Assembly: GCF_001583495.1 (NCBI RefSeq)
Contig: NZ_LQAQ01000020.1
Coordinates: 1 to 64,000, forward strand
Direction: 5' to 3'
DNA length: 64,000 nucleotides
Source: Flammeovirga sp. SJP92
GTDB taxonomy: Bacteria > Bacteroidota > Bacteroidia > Cytophagales > Flammeovirgaceae
Shown here in pieces: positions 53,044 through 62,637 of the stretch. How positions within the stretch are numbered: position 1 is the first letter of the stretch; the number at the start of each line of letters is the position of its first letter. The notes beneath the pieces were generated by a model. It did no database searches, had not been told where the DNA came from, and saw only the letters and a program-made list of their open reading frames with translations. A program made the translations under genes and the position numbers.

Positions 53044-53928
53044 TTATTTTTTCTGTTGTAAAAAATGCAACGCCGCTCCAATCATTGAAGCTTCTTCTGT
53101 ATGAGGGTAGGCGATGATTTCTTCAATATTTAATTGATTTTTTAATGGAGAAGAAAACCTGTCCAATGCATTGGTGATGTTTCCTCCTATGATCATTTTG
53201 GTGGGTTGGAACATTTCGCTCCATGGTTTTAGTGTGGCTGAAAGGTGGCTTCCAAATTCATCAAAAAGTTGTTGGGATGTGATTTTATCAGCTTCTGCTA
53301 CTTCTTTTACACCTTTGATTTTTTCTCCTTCTCTTTTCTCCCATTCTTTCACAAACCAACGGGTAGAAATATAATCTTCTGCAATTCCTTCCTTGTAAGG
53401 TTGGCAATACATCAATCCACCTTTAGGTACTCTGCTGTCTTCGGTGATCAATTGACCGTTTTCAACAAAGCCTGATCCAAAGCCAGTACCAAGCGTCAGT
53501 CCAATGACTTTTTCATTTTTATAATTTTGAGACTGAACGGCCCCCAAAACAAACGCATCGGCATCGTTGAGAAAAGTGATACAAGAAGGATCAGCGATGT
53601 ATTTTTTAAATTTCTCAAAAAGTACTAACCGAATGTTATATCCGAACATACTTTCATACTTCCCTACTCCTTTCATTACACAAATGCCTTCCTCGTAATT
53701 AAAAGGTCCTGGCATAGATAGAGCAATACCCTCAATTGTTCCTGCATGGTTTTCTAATGATTGCTCTAATGCCTTAGTCCAATCTGAAATAATATTTTCA
53801 GCATCTGCCTGACTGTCTACTTTTACAGTGGCTATGGTGTCTTTTAAAATTTGCATGGAAGAAAGTGCAATCACACCACTGCTGATATGACTTCCTCCTA
53901 TGTCTGCTGTTAGTATAAATCTGTCCAT
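53044..53928 (-). CDS. ROK family sugar kinase (lacking the zinc motif)
   Basis: A 294-aa ROK kinase. The ATP-binding start ILTADIGGSHISSGV, DAD in FLNDADAFVLGA and GLTLGTGFGSGF are present. The usual zinc-binding signature (H...C.C...C) is missing: the corresponding stretch is GGLMYCQPYKEGIAED. It probably phosphorylates glucose, mannose or fructose for the adjacent isomerase. It is encoded between the isomerase and the GntR regulator. Confidence 0.85.
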   Translation of the reverse strand: MDRFILTADIGGSHISSGVIALSSMQILKDTIATVKVDSQADAENIISDWTKALEQSLENHAGTIEGIALSMPGPFNYEEGICVMKGVGKYESMFGYNIRLVLFEKFKKYIADPSCITFLNDADAFVLGAVQSQNYKNEKVIGLTLGTGFGSGFVENGQLITEDSRVPKGGLMYCQPYKEGIAEDYISTRWFVKEWEKREGEKIKGVKEVAEADKITSQQLFDEFGSHLSATLKPWSEMFQPTKMIIGGNITNALDRFSSPLKNQLNIEEIIAYPHTEEASMIGAALHFLQQKK

Positions 53929-54001
53929 CGGTTTAACATTTCATTTCTACTTTGTGTAGTGTTGGTACGCTATAAACTAACTTTCAAACTTCCTTCTTCT
54001 T

Positions 54002-54165
54002 CACGCTTTTCCCTTCAATGCTAGGGGGAGTACTACCAAACTAAAATGGTAGAAAGCTCAATGGCGCGAATGTTAAGCGTAAGCGTCATTCGTGTCCTAC
54101 TGATCATCAGAAATCTCCTGATTTCTAGTCACCTTTATGATTCGAAAATTTAGTTTATCGCTAAA
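54002..54165. repeat. AAGCG hairpin repeat, complete copy
   Basis: CTTCACGCTTTTCCCTTCAATG, GGGGGAGTACTACCAA, GCGCGAATGTTAAGCGTAAGCGTCATTCGTG, AGAAATCTCCTGATTTCT and the tail GAAAATTTAGTTTATCGC. It shows that the family contains at least three modules. Confidence 0.7.
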
Positions 54166-54246
54166 TTCTTGCAAAGCGCAAGTAAGCTTCGAAACTGTAG
54201 ACTTATAGCTATTTGATCTTGCTAAAATAGCTCTACAAAACCTACG

Positions 54247-54975
54247 TTATTTATTGATTTCAATCTGATACGTAAAGCGGTCCGCTCTGTAATATCCATG
54301 ATTGATTTCTACTACTCTTCCTCCCGGATCAGAAACAATTCTTGATCGGAACAAGATTGGAGCACCTTCTTCTATTTTTAATAGCTCAGATAATTTCTTA
54401 TCCGCTAACATGGCCGTCAGTTCCTCTGATGATTTTGTCAATACAATATTGAATTTCTCTTCGATGATATCATAAAGAGGTTTTTCAAATTGTTCTTCTT
54501 GATCAAAAGCGACCCTAGGGTGAAACCATGAAATGAAATAAACAAAAGGATCTGTTTGATCACCTCTTAAGCGCGTTAATCGGTGAATCTCTTTGCCTTC
54601 TTCAATAGTGAGAATTTCAGCCGTTAACTTATCTGCATTAACAGTATCATGCTGTACCAAGTAATTTTTAAAAGGAATTCCCTTAGCACTCATTTCTTGT
54701 GTAAAGCTATGCCATTCCGATAATTTCGTTCCGATTTTTCTTTTGGCTACAGTTGTACCTACACCCTTCTTTCGCTCCAATAGTCCTTCTCCTACCAATG
54801 TGTTGATCGCTTGCCTTACTGTATTTCTAGAAACACCCACACGGTTACTGATGTCTACTTCCTTCGGAAAAAGTTTCCCGTTGTCGTATTCGCCTGTGTC
54901 GATTAGTTTTCTTAACTCCTCTTCAATTTGCTTGTGAAAAGGGATTGATGATGTATGGTTAATAAGTATATTCAT
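54247..54975 (-). CDS. GntR/HutC family transcriptional regulator
   Basis: A 242-aa regulator. The winged helix shows LFPKEVDISNRVGVSRNTVRQAINTLVGEGLLERKKG (residues 33-70), and the effector domain is UTRA (about 95-235). It heads the sugar cluster and most likely represses it until a sugar phosphate binds. A palindromic site just upstream of its start suggests autoregulation. Confidence 0.9.
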   Translation of the reverse strand: MNILINHTSSIPFHKQIEEELRKLIDTGEYDNGKLFPKEVDISNRVGVSRNTVRQAINTLVGEGLLERKKGVGTTVAKRKIGTKLSEWHSFTQEMSAKGIPFKNYLVQHDTVNADKLTAEILTIEEGKEIHRLTRLRGDQTDPFVYFISWFHPRVAFDQEEQFEKPLYDIIEEKFNIVLTKSSEELTAMLADKKLSELLKIEEGAPILFRSRIVSDPGGRVVEINHGYYRADRFTYQIEINK

Positions 54976-54981
54976 AATTCA

Positions 54982-55002
54982 TGTTCATATGTTTGAACAT
55001 AT
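54982..55002 (-). promoter_or_regulatory. Palindromic operator upstream of the GntR gene
   Basis: TGTTCA-TATGTT-TGAACA is an inverted repeat with a 6-base spacer (54982-54999), overlapping ATATGTT-TG-AACATAT (54987-55002). It starts 7 bases from the ATG of the regulator. I found no second copy before the ROK or isomerase genes. Confidence 0.6.
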
Positions 55003-55304
55003 CAAAACAAGTTAATAATTCTATTAATGTCAATAGCACACTTTAAGTTTTCGAACTACTTCGTATTTGTTAACAGAAAGAAGAAACTTTATTCAATATC
55101 TCGCTTAAAGTGATATCTTACTATTAATGAACATTTTAAGGCTTTATATAAAAAGAAGTGAGAATTATTTTTACATAAATTAAGCCTTCCATCTTTTTTT
55201 TATATATTTCTAAAAAATCTATTCTCTCATTTGATCGTATACATCGAATGTCAAACATCGGTAGAGTATTACATTAATAAAATCCATTTCCCTTAAAATT
55301 ATTA
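55003..55304. other. Divergent promoter region
   Basis: About 300 AT-rich bases between the GntR gene and the AsmA-like gene, no ORF. It should hold both promoters. Confidence 0.35.
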
Positions 55305-58300
55305 TTGCAAGTGAAAGATCAAACACCAATTGGAAAGCAAATATTAAAATGGTTTGGTTATATCTTCGGAGCTGTTGTAGGTATATTAATCATCGCTGTT
55401 ATTCTATTCTACGCGAATAGAGAAACTATCAAAGAAAAAGTAATGGAAGCCGCCAATCAAGAGCAGAATGGCGACCTTCAAATTGGGCAAATCGGTATTG
55501 CTCCTTTTGAAGATTTTCCCAACTTCACATTACAACTTCAGGATATTGTTTATCATGAAAAGAAAATTGAGGAACGAAAAGAGGACGCCAAGCCTATTGC
55601 CGCTTTGGGCAACTTTTATGTTTCTATCAACATTGTCAAACTTATAAAAGGTGATGTGCATATCGGTGCCATCAAATTAGAGGACGGGGAGGTCAATCTC
55701 CGTGCATACAAAGACAGTACTTTCAACCTTGTAAATGCTTTAGGTATTGACCTGTCAGACACCACCAAAGTGGAAGAAACTGCCGATACCACTCAAAGTG
55801 CTCCTCCAGCTTTTGATATTGCATTGGATGAACTGACTTTGAAAAACATCAAAATTACTGCTTATAACGGAATGACCGAAGTAGGCGTTGGAATGCAGGT
55901 ACATCAAATCACTACTTCTTTAGAGTACAATGCTGATGAAATAACAAATCATCTATTATTTAATGTTGAATTATTGGGCATATTGAAAGAAAAGAAAGTG
56001 CTTTGGCCTAATAAAAAACTTGAATTTACATCAGACCTCCGCTTTGATAGACTGCATAAGTTCATTACCATAGATACTTGTGATGCAATATTAGAAGGTG
56101 CGGCCTTTGCCCTTTCTGGCACTGTTGACATTCCAAACGACATGTATTTGGATCTGGATATTCACGCCTCCCAAAAAGATTTGAATATCATCAACCTTCT
56201 AGCCAATGGTAAAATCGATGTAGAGAAACTTAAATCTAACTATTCGAGTACCCTTGACGGATTGGAGTTTGACGCTAAAATAACAGGTAAATCAGCTTCT
56301 ACTCTTCCAAAAGTAGAAGCCAATGTAGAATTGAAGAAGTTTACCTTAAAGAGCTTAAAAACACCTTATGCTATTAATGATTTCAGTTTCAAAGCTTACC
56401 TTAATACGGGTGACTCTACTGATTTCTCACAGCTGAAGTTTGATTTAAGTCAATTTGTTATCGCATCTACAAATGGTGATACAAAAGGAACACTTTCTGT
56501 TTCCAACGGTATTCAACAACCGCATATTGATTTGCAGTGGGAGGCCAATATGGAACTAGACAATTTCAATGATCTTTTGACAGACCTTCCTATTGACAGT
56601 CTTGGCGGTAAGATTGAATTCCAGGCGGATGTAGCTTATGATATTGATCTTGTAAAGAAGAAATTCTTAAACCTTGATGATGCCGAGCAGAAAATTGCCT
56701 TGAAAGTGAATAACCTTCATTTCAAACACAAACCCACAGGCATGCAACCTCACAGCATGGGTGGTATTTTCTATATCTGGGACAATCACCTTGGTGTAAA
56801 AGACTTGAAAGGACAGCTTGATGGCAGTGATTTCAAATTCAATGGTAATATTGACAATCTTCTTTTCTATGCTTTGGGTATGGAAACTGATATTATTGCC
56901 AATATAAAATTGGAGTCTGAACACCTTATGGTCAAAGAGCTACTGCAGTACTCTGATTCAATTGATTCTAGCTTGGCGGAAAACCTTCATGATATCAATA
57001 TTGATTTCACTTTAAATACGACATCAAAGGGCATCAATGATTATAAATTACTGCCTTACGGAACACTTAAGATCAATGATCTTCAAACTCATTTTGAAAA
57101 TTTCCAACCGATTCACAGTGTAACGGGCCTGATGGGCATCACAGAAAAACACATTGGTGTGAAGTACTTGAAAGGAAATATAGGAAAGAGTGATTTCAAT
57201 TTCCAAGGTGGTTTTGAAGATTATGATGGTTTAGTTTACAAAGATTCTACCATCACTATTAAGTCAGGTTTCAACATTCAATCTAACTCCATGAGAGTGG
57301 TGGACTTCTTCACTTATGGTGACTCGCTGTTGGTACCGAAGACCTTCCAGAATGAAAAGATGAACAACTTCCAAATTGCAGGAGGCGTAGATGTTGTTAA
57401 CCAAGAGCTATTTTCTGGAAAGAAAGTTCCTAATTTCCGTTTATGGATGAAAGGTTTGAAATGGAGATTGAGTATTTCACCTTTATTATTCAGAAACTTT
57501 AAGTTTGAATTAGTCAAGAATGACAACGATATTTTACTGAATGATTTCACCGGAAAAGTGGGCCAAAGTGATATGACTTTCAATGCTCAATTGTACAATA
57601 TCACTGATTCTACTCGAAAAGATTTCTACGGAAAATTCCAAGTAGATGCCAAAATGATCAACTTCAATGAGCTGTTGAAATTGACATTGCCAGCTGAAAC
57701 TTATGAGGCTTCATCAGCTTCAAGGGCACAACAAATTGAAGAAGAAGAACCTATCGATATTTTTGCTATCAAGTATCCTAAATTGGAATTGGATGTGAAA
57801 GTAAATCAAATGAAACTGATGGAAATGGACATCAAAAATTTCAAAGGACAAGTCACTACCTCACCGGATCAAACTATTGCTTTGAATGATGTTCAAGTAC
57901 GTTTGGGAGATATTGGCGGATTGGAACTTTCGGGTATGGCTAATCTTCAAAACCCTCAGCATGTGATCATGGACGGTAATGCAAAACTAAAGAATGTGGA
58001 TCTTTCGCAAGTCGATTTTGAAGTGGAGTATGAAGGAGATGTCATCAATATTTCTGAAAACTTTGATGGTATTTTGAATTCTACCATGAAAGCCAAAGCA
58101 CATATCAATAACGACTTAAGTATTGATATTGCCCAAACCACAGCTGATATTGATATGACTTTATTGAATGGTCGCGTAGTTGATTTTGCCCCACTGGAAG
58201 CTATGGCTACTTACTTCGGCAATAAAGACATGAACAATATCCGTTTTGATACTTTACAGAATAAATTCACAGTAGAAAATGGTATTTTCCATATTCCTCG

Positions 58301-58586
58301 TATGAGTATTGCATCTACGATTGGTCAGATTTATATGTCAGGTGAGCAACACTTGGATATGCAAATGGCGTATATGGTTGAAGTGCCTTTCAGACTTGTT
58401 CGTTCTGTAGCCTGGAATACATTGACAGGTGGCAAGAAGAAAAAAGATGACGAACCTGACGAAATCCAGCAAGATGAAGGCGGTAAATATGTAGCCGTCA
58501 GAATTGAAGGAACGGTTGATGATTATAACATCAAACTAGGCAAAGGAAAGAAAAACAAGAAGAAGGAAAAAGAGAAGAAAGGATAA
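55305..58586 (+). CDS. AsmA-like envelope protein, 1093 aa
   Basis: A large protein with an N-terminal membrane helix (YIFGAVVGILIIAVILFY), the AsmA start (EKVMEAANQEQNGDLQIGQ), a repeating beta-strand body and a C-terminal DUF3971/AsmA_2-like region ending in a lysine-rich tail (KKNKKKEKEKKG). AsmA-type proteins are bridge-like, membrane-spanning lipid-transfer or assembly factors. The start is not ATG: TTG at 55305 or GTG at 55311, because the membrane helix begins only 12 residues later. Monocistronic. Confidence 0.85.
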   Translation: MQVKDQTPIGKQILKWFGYIFGAVVGILIIAVILFYANRETIKEKVMEAANQEQNGDLQIGQIGIAPFEDFPNFTLQLQDIVYHEKKIEERKEDAKPIAALGNFYVSINIVKLIKGDVHIGAIKLEDGEVNLRAYKDSTFNLVNALGIDLSDTTKVEETADTTQSAPPAFDIALDELTLKNIKITAYNGMTEVGVGMQVHQITTSLEYNADEITNHLLFNVELLGILKEKKVLWPNKKLEFTSDLRFDRLHKFITIDTCDAILEGAAFALSGTVDIPNDMYLDLDIHASQKDLNIINLLANGKIDVEKLKSNYSSTLDGLEFDAKITGKSASTLPKVEANVELKKFTLKSLKTPYAINDFSFKAYLNTGDSTDFSQLKFDLSQFVIASTNGDTKGTLSVSNGIQQPHIDLQWEANMELDNFNDLLTDLPIDSLGGKIEFQADVAYDIDLVKKKFLNLDDAEQKIALKVNNLHFKHKPTGMQPHSMGGIFYIWDNHLGVKDLKGQLDGSDFKFNGNIDNLLFYALGMETDIIANIKLESEHLMVKELLQYSDSIDSSLAENLHDINIDFTLNTTSKGINDYKLLPYGTLKINDLQTHFENFQPIHSVTGLMGITEKHIGVKYLKGNIGKSDFNFQGGFEDYDGLVYKDSTITIKSGFNIQSNSMRVVDFFTYGDSLLVPKTFQNEKMNNFQIAGGVDVVNQELFSGKKVPNFRLWMKGLKWRLSISPLLFRNFKFELVKNDNDILLNDFTGKVGQSDMTFNAQLYNITDSTRKDFYGKFQVDAKMINFNELLKLTLPAETYEASSASRAQQIEEEEPIDIFAIKYPKLELDVKVNQMKLMEMDIKNFKGQVTTSPDQTIALNDVQVRLGDIGGLELSGMANLQNPQHVIMDGNAKLKNVDLSQVDFEVEYEGDVINISENFDGILNSTMKAKAHINNDLSIDIAQTTADIDMTLLNGRVVDFAPLEAMATYFGNKDMNNIRFDTLQNKFTVENGIFHIPRMSIASTIGQIYMSGEQHLDMQMAYMVEVPFRLVRSVAWNTLTGGKKKKDDEPDEIQQDEGGKYVAVRIEGTVDDYNIKLGKGKKNKKKEKEKKG

Positions 58587-58591
58587 TAAAA

Positions 58592-58630
58592 AGGAGGAAT
58601 GAAAACATCATATTTCATTCCTCTTTTTTT
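58592..58630 (+). terminator. Terminator after the AsmA-like gene
   Basis: AGGAGGAATGAAA pairs with TTTCATTCCTC around ACATCATA, followed by T7. Confidence 0.9.
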
Positions 58631-58679
58631 ATATGAGTACAACTCTACAAAACAAATGAATAGCATTAAGACATCGCAA

Positions 58680-58810
58680 ACTAATTTCTGATGATCTGTA
58701 GGACACGAATATTACTATCGCTTAACATTCGTGTCAGTGGGCTTTCTACCCCATTCGTTTGGTAGTACTCCCCCGTCCTTGAAAGGAAAAGCGTTAAGAA
58801 TTTCATGAAG
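58680..58810. repeat. AAGCG hairpin repeat, copy
   Basis: TTTCTGATGATCTGTAGGACACG, TATCGCTTAACATTCGTG, TACTCCCCCGTCCTTGAAAGG and AAAGCGTTAAGAATTTCATGAAG. The last module is the reverse complement of the one in the 52.8 kb copy. The rest of the gap to 59036 holds no gene. Confidence 0.7.
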
Positions 58811-59036
58811 TGAACAGTTAAAAATGATTTTGCTGTTTGAACATCTCAAAACGATAAAGTTTTGATCGAGTTATCCTTTCAATAGGCGAGTGGAATGAAA
58901 TTTAGCTTTTGACTTTTTTGCTTCGTTTTTGTGTTAAGACAAAAATGAAGAAGAAGGAAACTTGAAAGTAGATCCTATAAGTGATTGTAAATAGATCAAT
59001 TAAAAATTAACTGAAAATCAGTTTACAATGTAATGA

Positions 59037-59537
59037 CTATTTACAATAACTAAACAGTTTTAGCTTCACATCATCTTGTGTGAAATAATGTCTGAATTCT
59101 AATCCTAGTTTCAAGGCTATCTTTTCTGAAGGGATATTTCCGTCTTCTACAATTGCAAAAATTGGATTCACCTTCCAGTCATTCACTCCATAATCAAACG
59201 CCACCTTAGCGGATTCATAGGCATAACCTTTCCCTTGAAACTTACTGCTCAAAATCCACCCTATCTGAATATCATTTGTATCTGGCAATTGATTTAAATT
59301 GATCAAACCTACCAACTCCTGTGTCCCCTTTTCTCTCACTGCCCAGATGTATCCTTCTTTATTCTTCGCTTCATTGACTTTTCGGTGTAATTTCAAAACA
59401 TGCTCTACACGGCTTAAATTCTGCAAAGGGGAAATATATTTGAAAATATCTTTCTCATTGAAAATTTCTAATATCTCATCGAAATCAGACGGTTGAATGA
59501 TTTCCATTTGAAGTCTTTCTGTTTGCAGGGATAACAT
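59037..59537 (-). CDS. GNAT N-acetyltransferase (RimJ/RimL-like)
   Basis: A 166-aa acetyltransferase of the RimJ/RimL subgroup. The typical start is LQTERLQMEIIQPSDFDEI, the central part is LVGLINLNQLPD, and the acetyl-CoA region is QGKGYAYESAKVAFDYG. The C-terminal AIVEDGNIPSEKIALKLGLE is the usual substrate loop. The substrate may be an amino group on a protein or a small molecule. Confidence 0.88.
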   Translation of the reverse strand: MLSLQTERLQMEIIQPSDFDEILEIFNEKDIFKYISPLQNLSRVEHVLKLHRKVNEAKNKEGYIWAVREKGTQELVGLINLNQLPDTNDIQIGWILSSKFQGKGYAYESAKVAFDYGVNDWKVNPIFAIVEDGNIPSEKIALKLGLEFRHYFTQDDVKLKLFSYCK

Positions 59538-59831
59538 AAATAATGGTGAAAAGTGGTGAATGTTCTATGCTCTAAAAGTAACCAAAATTGTTATTATTTT
59601 AAATCTTATTTTTACTTTCAAATGACCATTTATCAACTTCAACGAATACGAGGGCGTAACAGGGTACACTTTTACAGGATCAATACACTTTAATTCTATC
59701 TTCGCACTTATTTGAAGTTGGTAAGAATTCAGTTTCGCAATACCCATTAAGTTATTGATTGCAATGATTTTATGATATATTTGCCAGAGGCCCAAATTGA
59801 TATTTCATCTTACTATTACCTCTCTTTTTCC

Positions 59832-60989
59832 ATGAAGCAGATCAAACTATTTTTCTTTTTATTTCTACTTTTCAGTCATCCCTATTTGTCAGCGCAAAAC
59901 TTATTTCAAAAGTATTTTATTGACTCAACGGATCATGCTGTGGATGTCAGTAACTTTTTGAATGCAGGTTTTGGATTCCTTCCTGTTCCTATCATTATCA
60001 CGGAGCCTGCAGTAGGTTTTGGAGGTGGCCTTACAGCCATTTATTTTCATGGGAAAAAGAAAAAAAGAGATACACTTGATACGCTCAATCGTTTTGCTCA
60101 AAGTAAAGATTTGCCACCTATCACAACAGGTGCTGCAGGTGCTTATACTGCCAATGGAACTTGGTTAGCGGCTGTTTTTCATCAAGGTTCTTATCATAAT
60201 GACAGGTTCAGATATTTAGGAGCTTTTGCCTACCTCTCCCCTAATCTTACGTTTTATGGTTCAGGTATTATTGATGATGGAGAATACAGTTTCAATATGC
60301 AAGGAATTATGACTTTCCATGAGTTTCTTTTCCGGCCTAAAAAAGATCTTCCTCTTTTCACTGGTATCAATTACCTCTTTTTCAATAATAACATCACATT
60401 TATAGACAATGAACCTGAGACTGAACCTTTAAAAGAAGAAACTAACCTTGGAGGAATGAATGTGGTTTTGATGTGGGACAACAGAAATAATACGTTCACC
60501 CCCACCAAGGGGATTATGACAGCTACTGAGTTTGGTACTTTTAATAAAGCATTGGGCGGTGATAATGATTATTCTAATTTCACCCACAGAACTTATTATT
60601 ATTTACCGATCAAAAAAGAAAAGCTCTTCTCTGGCTATCGTCTGCAATACCAAACGAAATGGGGTAATAATGTTCCTTTCTTCGAACTTCCATTTGTAAA
60701 TCTCCGAGGTATCCCTGCCCTCCGTTATCAAGATCATAATGCATTGGTACTTGAGACCGAGTGGCGATGGCAAATGTTCAAAAGGTGGAGTGCTGTTGGT
60801 TTTGTAGGAACAGGATTCACCGCACCAAAAATACAAGACTTTGATTTTACACAATCTAGAATAGCGGGTGGTTTTGGCTTTCGTTATTTTATTGCTTCTG
60901 ATTATGGTTTACATGCCGGTATTGACATTGCAAGAGGACCTGAAATTTGGGCTTGGTACTTGACTGTGGGCAGTAATTGGTTCAGATAG
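59832..60989 (+). CDS. Omp85/BamA-family outer-membrane beta-barrel
   Basis: A 385-aa exported protein (signal FFFLFLLFSHPYLSAQ). It has only the barrel part of Omp85, without POTRA repeats. The conserved end is VNLRGIPALRYQDHNALVLETEWRW (an LRG-x-P variant of the L6 motif), then RIAGGFGFRYFI and a final aromatic strand. Start at ATG 59832 is chosen for the signal peptide. It may help insert or export a protein or act as a stand-alone channel. A mobile element follows 12 bases after the stop. Confidence 0.85.
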   Translation: MKQIKLFFFLFLLFSHPYLSAQNLFQKYFIDSTDHAVDVSNFLNAGFGFLPVPIIITEPAVGFGGGLTAIYFHGKKKKRDTLDTLNRFAQSKDLPPITTGAAGAYTANGTWLAAVFHQGSYHNDRFRYLGAFAYLSPNLTFYGSGIIDDGEYSFNMQGIMTFHEFLFRPKKDLPLFTGINYLFFNNNITFIDNEPETEPLKEETNLGGMNVVLMWDNRNNTFTPTKGIMTATEFGTFNKALGGDNDYSNFTHRTYYYLPIKKEKLFSGYRLQYQTKWGNNVPFFELPFVNLRGIPALRYQDHNALVLETEWRWQMFKRWSAVGFVGTGFTAPKIQDFDFTQSRIAGGFGFRYFIASDYGLHAGIDIARGPEIWAWYLTVGSNWFR

Positions 60990-61001
60990 AATATTGCATT
61001 A

Positions 61002-61236
61002 TAAGTACAAATTCAAAATTATCTAATACTAATTCTATTTATTGTTTTGCGATTACTTCCTTCAAAAAACTTTCAATAGAACCACTATTAATACGTTTTT
61101 TAGCTTCTATTTATTGTTTTGCGATTACTTCCTTCAAAAAACTTTCAATAGAACCACTATTAATACGTTTTTTAGCGTTGTACTCACAAAAAATAAATTA
61201 GAATTAACTATGATTAATTTTTGACTTAGCACTTAA
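61002..61236 (+). mobile_element. TIR-bearing MITE-like element, copy C (inverted, with 72-bp internal duplication)
   Basis: Left end TAAGTACAAATTCAAAA and right end TTTTTGACTTAGCACTTAA. It is the reverse of copies A and B. A 72-bp stretch from TTCTATTTATTGTTTTGCG is repeated in tandem (start 61033 and 61105), which makes the element 235 bp. It is an exact multiple of three, so it keeps a short open frame open through both copies. Confidence 0.85.
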
Positions 61237-61481
61237 ACTATAATTACCCATAACTATCAATACATTTTTCTAAAAGTCCTTCATGTCCTATAAATCCCCT
61301 AATTACTATATATCATAAATATTTAAAAACTCATTTACAGTGTAATAGCTTCAACCAACATTTAATACCTTATAACCGAAATTTATAAATACCTTCCTCA
61401 CTCACTCCGTTTTACATATTAAAATTTGCGGTTCTTCTTCAAAAGCTCTGCTCTGTTATACCTAAAATTCTTATTGTAAAA
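61237..61481. other. Intergenic promoter region
   Basis: About 245 AT-rich bases. TCTAATTTACAGTGTAATAG-like text near 61326 resembles the tail of the AAGCG repeat family. No gene. Confidence 0.35.
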
Positions 61482-62564
61482 ATGGATTATAAATTAATCA
61501 GCAAAGGTCTCTTGGATACGATCAAAAAGTTGATCTTGGTCTGTACCGGCCTTTATGCTCTCTATCTTTTAAAAGCAGTCATCATTTATATTGCTACAGC
61601 AGGTGTGATTGCATTGATGGCATACCCTTTCAAATCTTATTTAAAAAGAGAATGGCACTTATCCAATACTACAGCCGTAATGGTAGTCATTGGTAGTTTT
61701 GCAATACTCTCATTGCTTTTCCTAAGTCTTTTTATTCCACTGATCATGCAGGAGGCACATAATCTATCTTTAGGAAATATTGCGAAATTTAAAGAGAATG
61801 TAAACGCCGCCTTCGTTGAGATCAATCAATACACATTACGTTACGGAATTGACCTAACGATGTTTAATATCGGTGATGTTATTCATAAGAAAGTAAATAA
61901 TACGCCAAAGGTGTTTACTTCAGTAATCAATTCTATTGGTTCTTTTAGTGTTGGCGTTTTTTCTGTGGCGTTTATTTCCTTTTTCTTTATTAAAGAAAGT
62001 GAGCAAATCGGGAATTTCTTTATTTCTATTATGCCTATTGAAAATGAAAAAGAGATTATGTCCTCTATTATCAAAACGAAGAAACTTCTTTCACGCTATT
62101 TTCTCGGACTGGCAGTACAGATTCTTATTGTTTTTGTAGCTTACCTTGTCTCACTTTTTATCATCGGTGTGAGTAATGCCTTGGTAATTGCTTTCCTTTG
62201 TGCCATTCTTAATTTAATCCCTTACGTTGGTCCTCTGATTGGATTGGGATTGATGGGACTGTTGGCAACCACAGAAAATTTAGGAATGGATTTTAAAACT
62301 GAATTACTTCCATTACTCGGAAAGATTGGAGTAGCTTATGGTTTGACACAATTCATTGACAATAACTTTTCACAACCTATTATTTTCTCCAAAAGTGTGA
62401 ATTCTCATCCCTTAGAAATCTTTATTGTAATCTTCGTATTTGGAACATTGATGGGAATTGTAGGAATGATTTTAGCTGTCCCCATCTACACTGTCATCAA
62501 AGTTGTAATGAAAGAATTTTACCCAGAAAACCCCTTTGTGAAAGCTTTAACAGAAGATATTTAA
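61482..62564 (+). CDS. AI-2E family transporter/permease
   Basis: A 360-aa membrane protein of the AI-2E/PerM family. It has several helices (IIYIATAGVIALMAYPF, VVIGSFAILSLLFLSLFIPL, VFSVAFISFFFI, VAYLVSLFIIG, FLCAILNLIPYVGPLIG). The motif NLIPYVGPLIG near residue 245 and the later HPLEIFIVIFVFG are hallmark family blocks. Members export small molecules or act in Na+/H+ exchange; the name does not prove AI-2 export. Confidence 0.88.
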   Translation: MDYKLISKGLLDTIKKLILVCTGLYALYLLKAVIIYIATAGVIALMAYPFKSYLKREWHLSNTTAVMVVIGSFAILSLLFLSLFIPLIMQEAHNLSLGNIAKFKENVNAAFVEINQYTLRYGIDLTMFNIGDVIHKKVNNTPKVFTSVINSIGSFSVGVFSVAFISFFFIKESEQIGNFFISIMPIENEKEIMSSIIKTKKLLSRYFLGLAVQILIVFVAYLVSLFIIGVSNALVIAFLCAILNLIPYVGPLIGLGLMGLLATTENLGMDFKTELLPLLGKIGVAYGLTQFIDNNFSQPIIFSKSVNSHPLEIFIVIFVFGTLMGIVGMILAVPIYTVIKVVMKEFYPENPFVKALTEDI

Positions 62565-62565
62565 G

Positions 62566-62620
62566 AGAAAGAAAAGGGAAAAGTAATCAGTTCTAAAGTG
62601 CACTTTTCCCTCTTTCTTAG
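62566..62620. terminator. Bidirectional terminator between convergent genes
   Basis: GAAAGAAAAGGGAAAAGT and ACTTTTCCCTCTTTCTT form a long stem, A-rich on one side and T-rich on the other, serving both the AI-2E gene and the T9SS-exported protein. Confidence 0.85.
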
Positions 62621-62637
62621 AGCATATTTGAAAAATC

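Noticed and set aside
60977-61224. Open frames through the repeat after the Omp85-like gene
   Set aside because: The frames follow the 72-bp duplication of a mobile element; the same text occurs in non-coding copies elsewhere.
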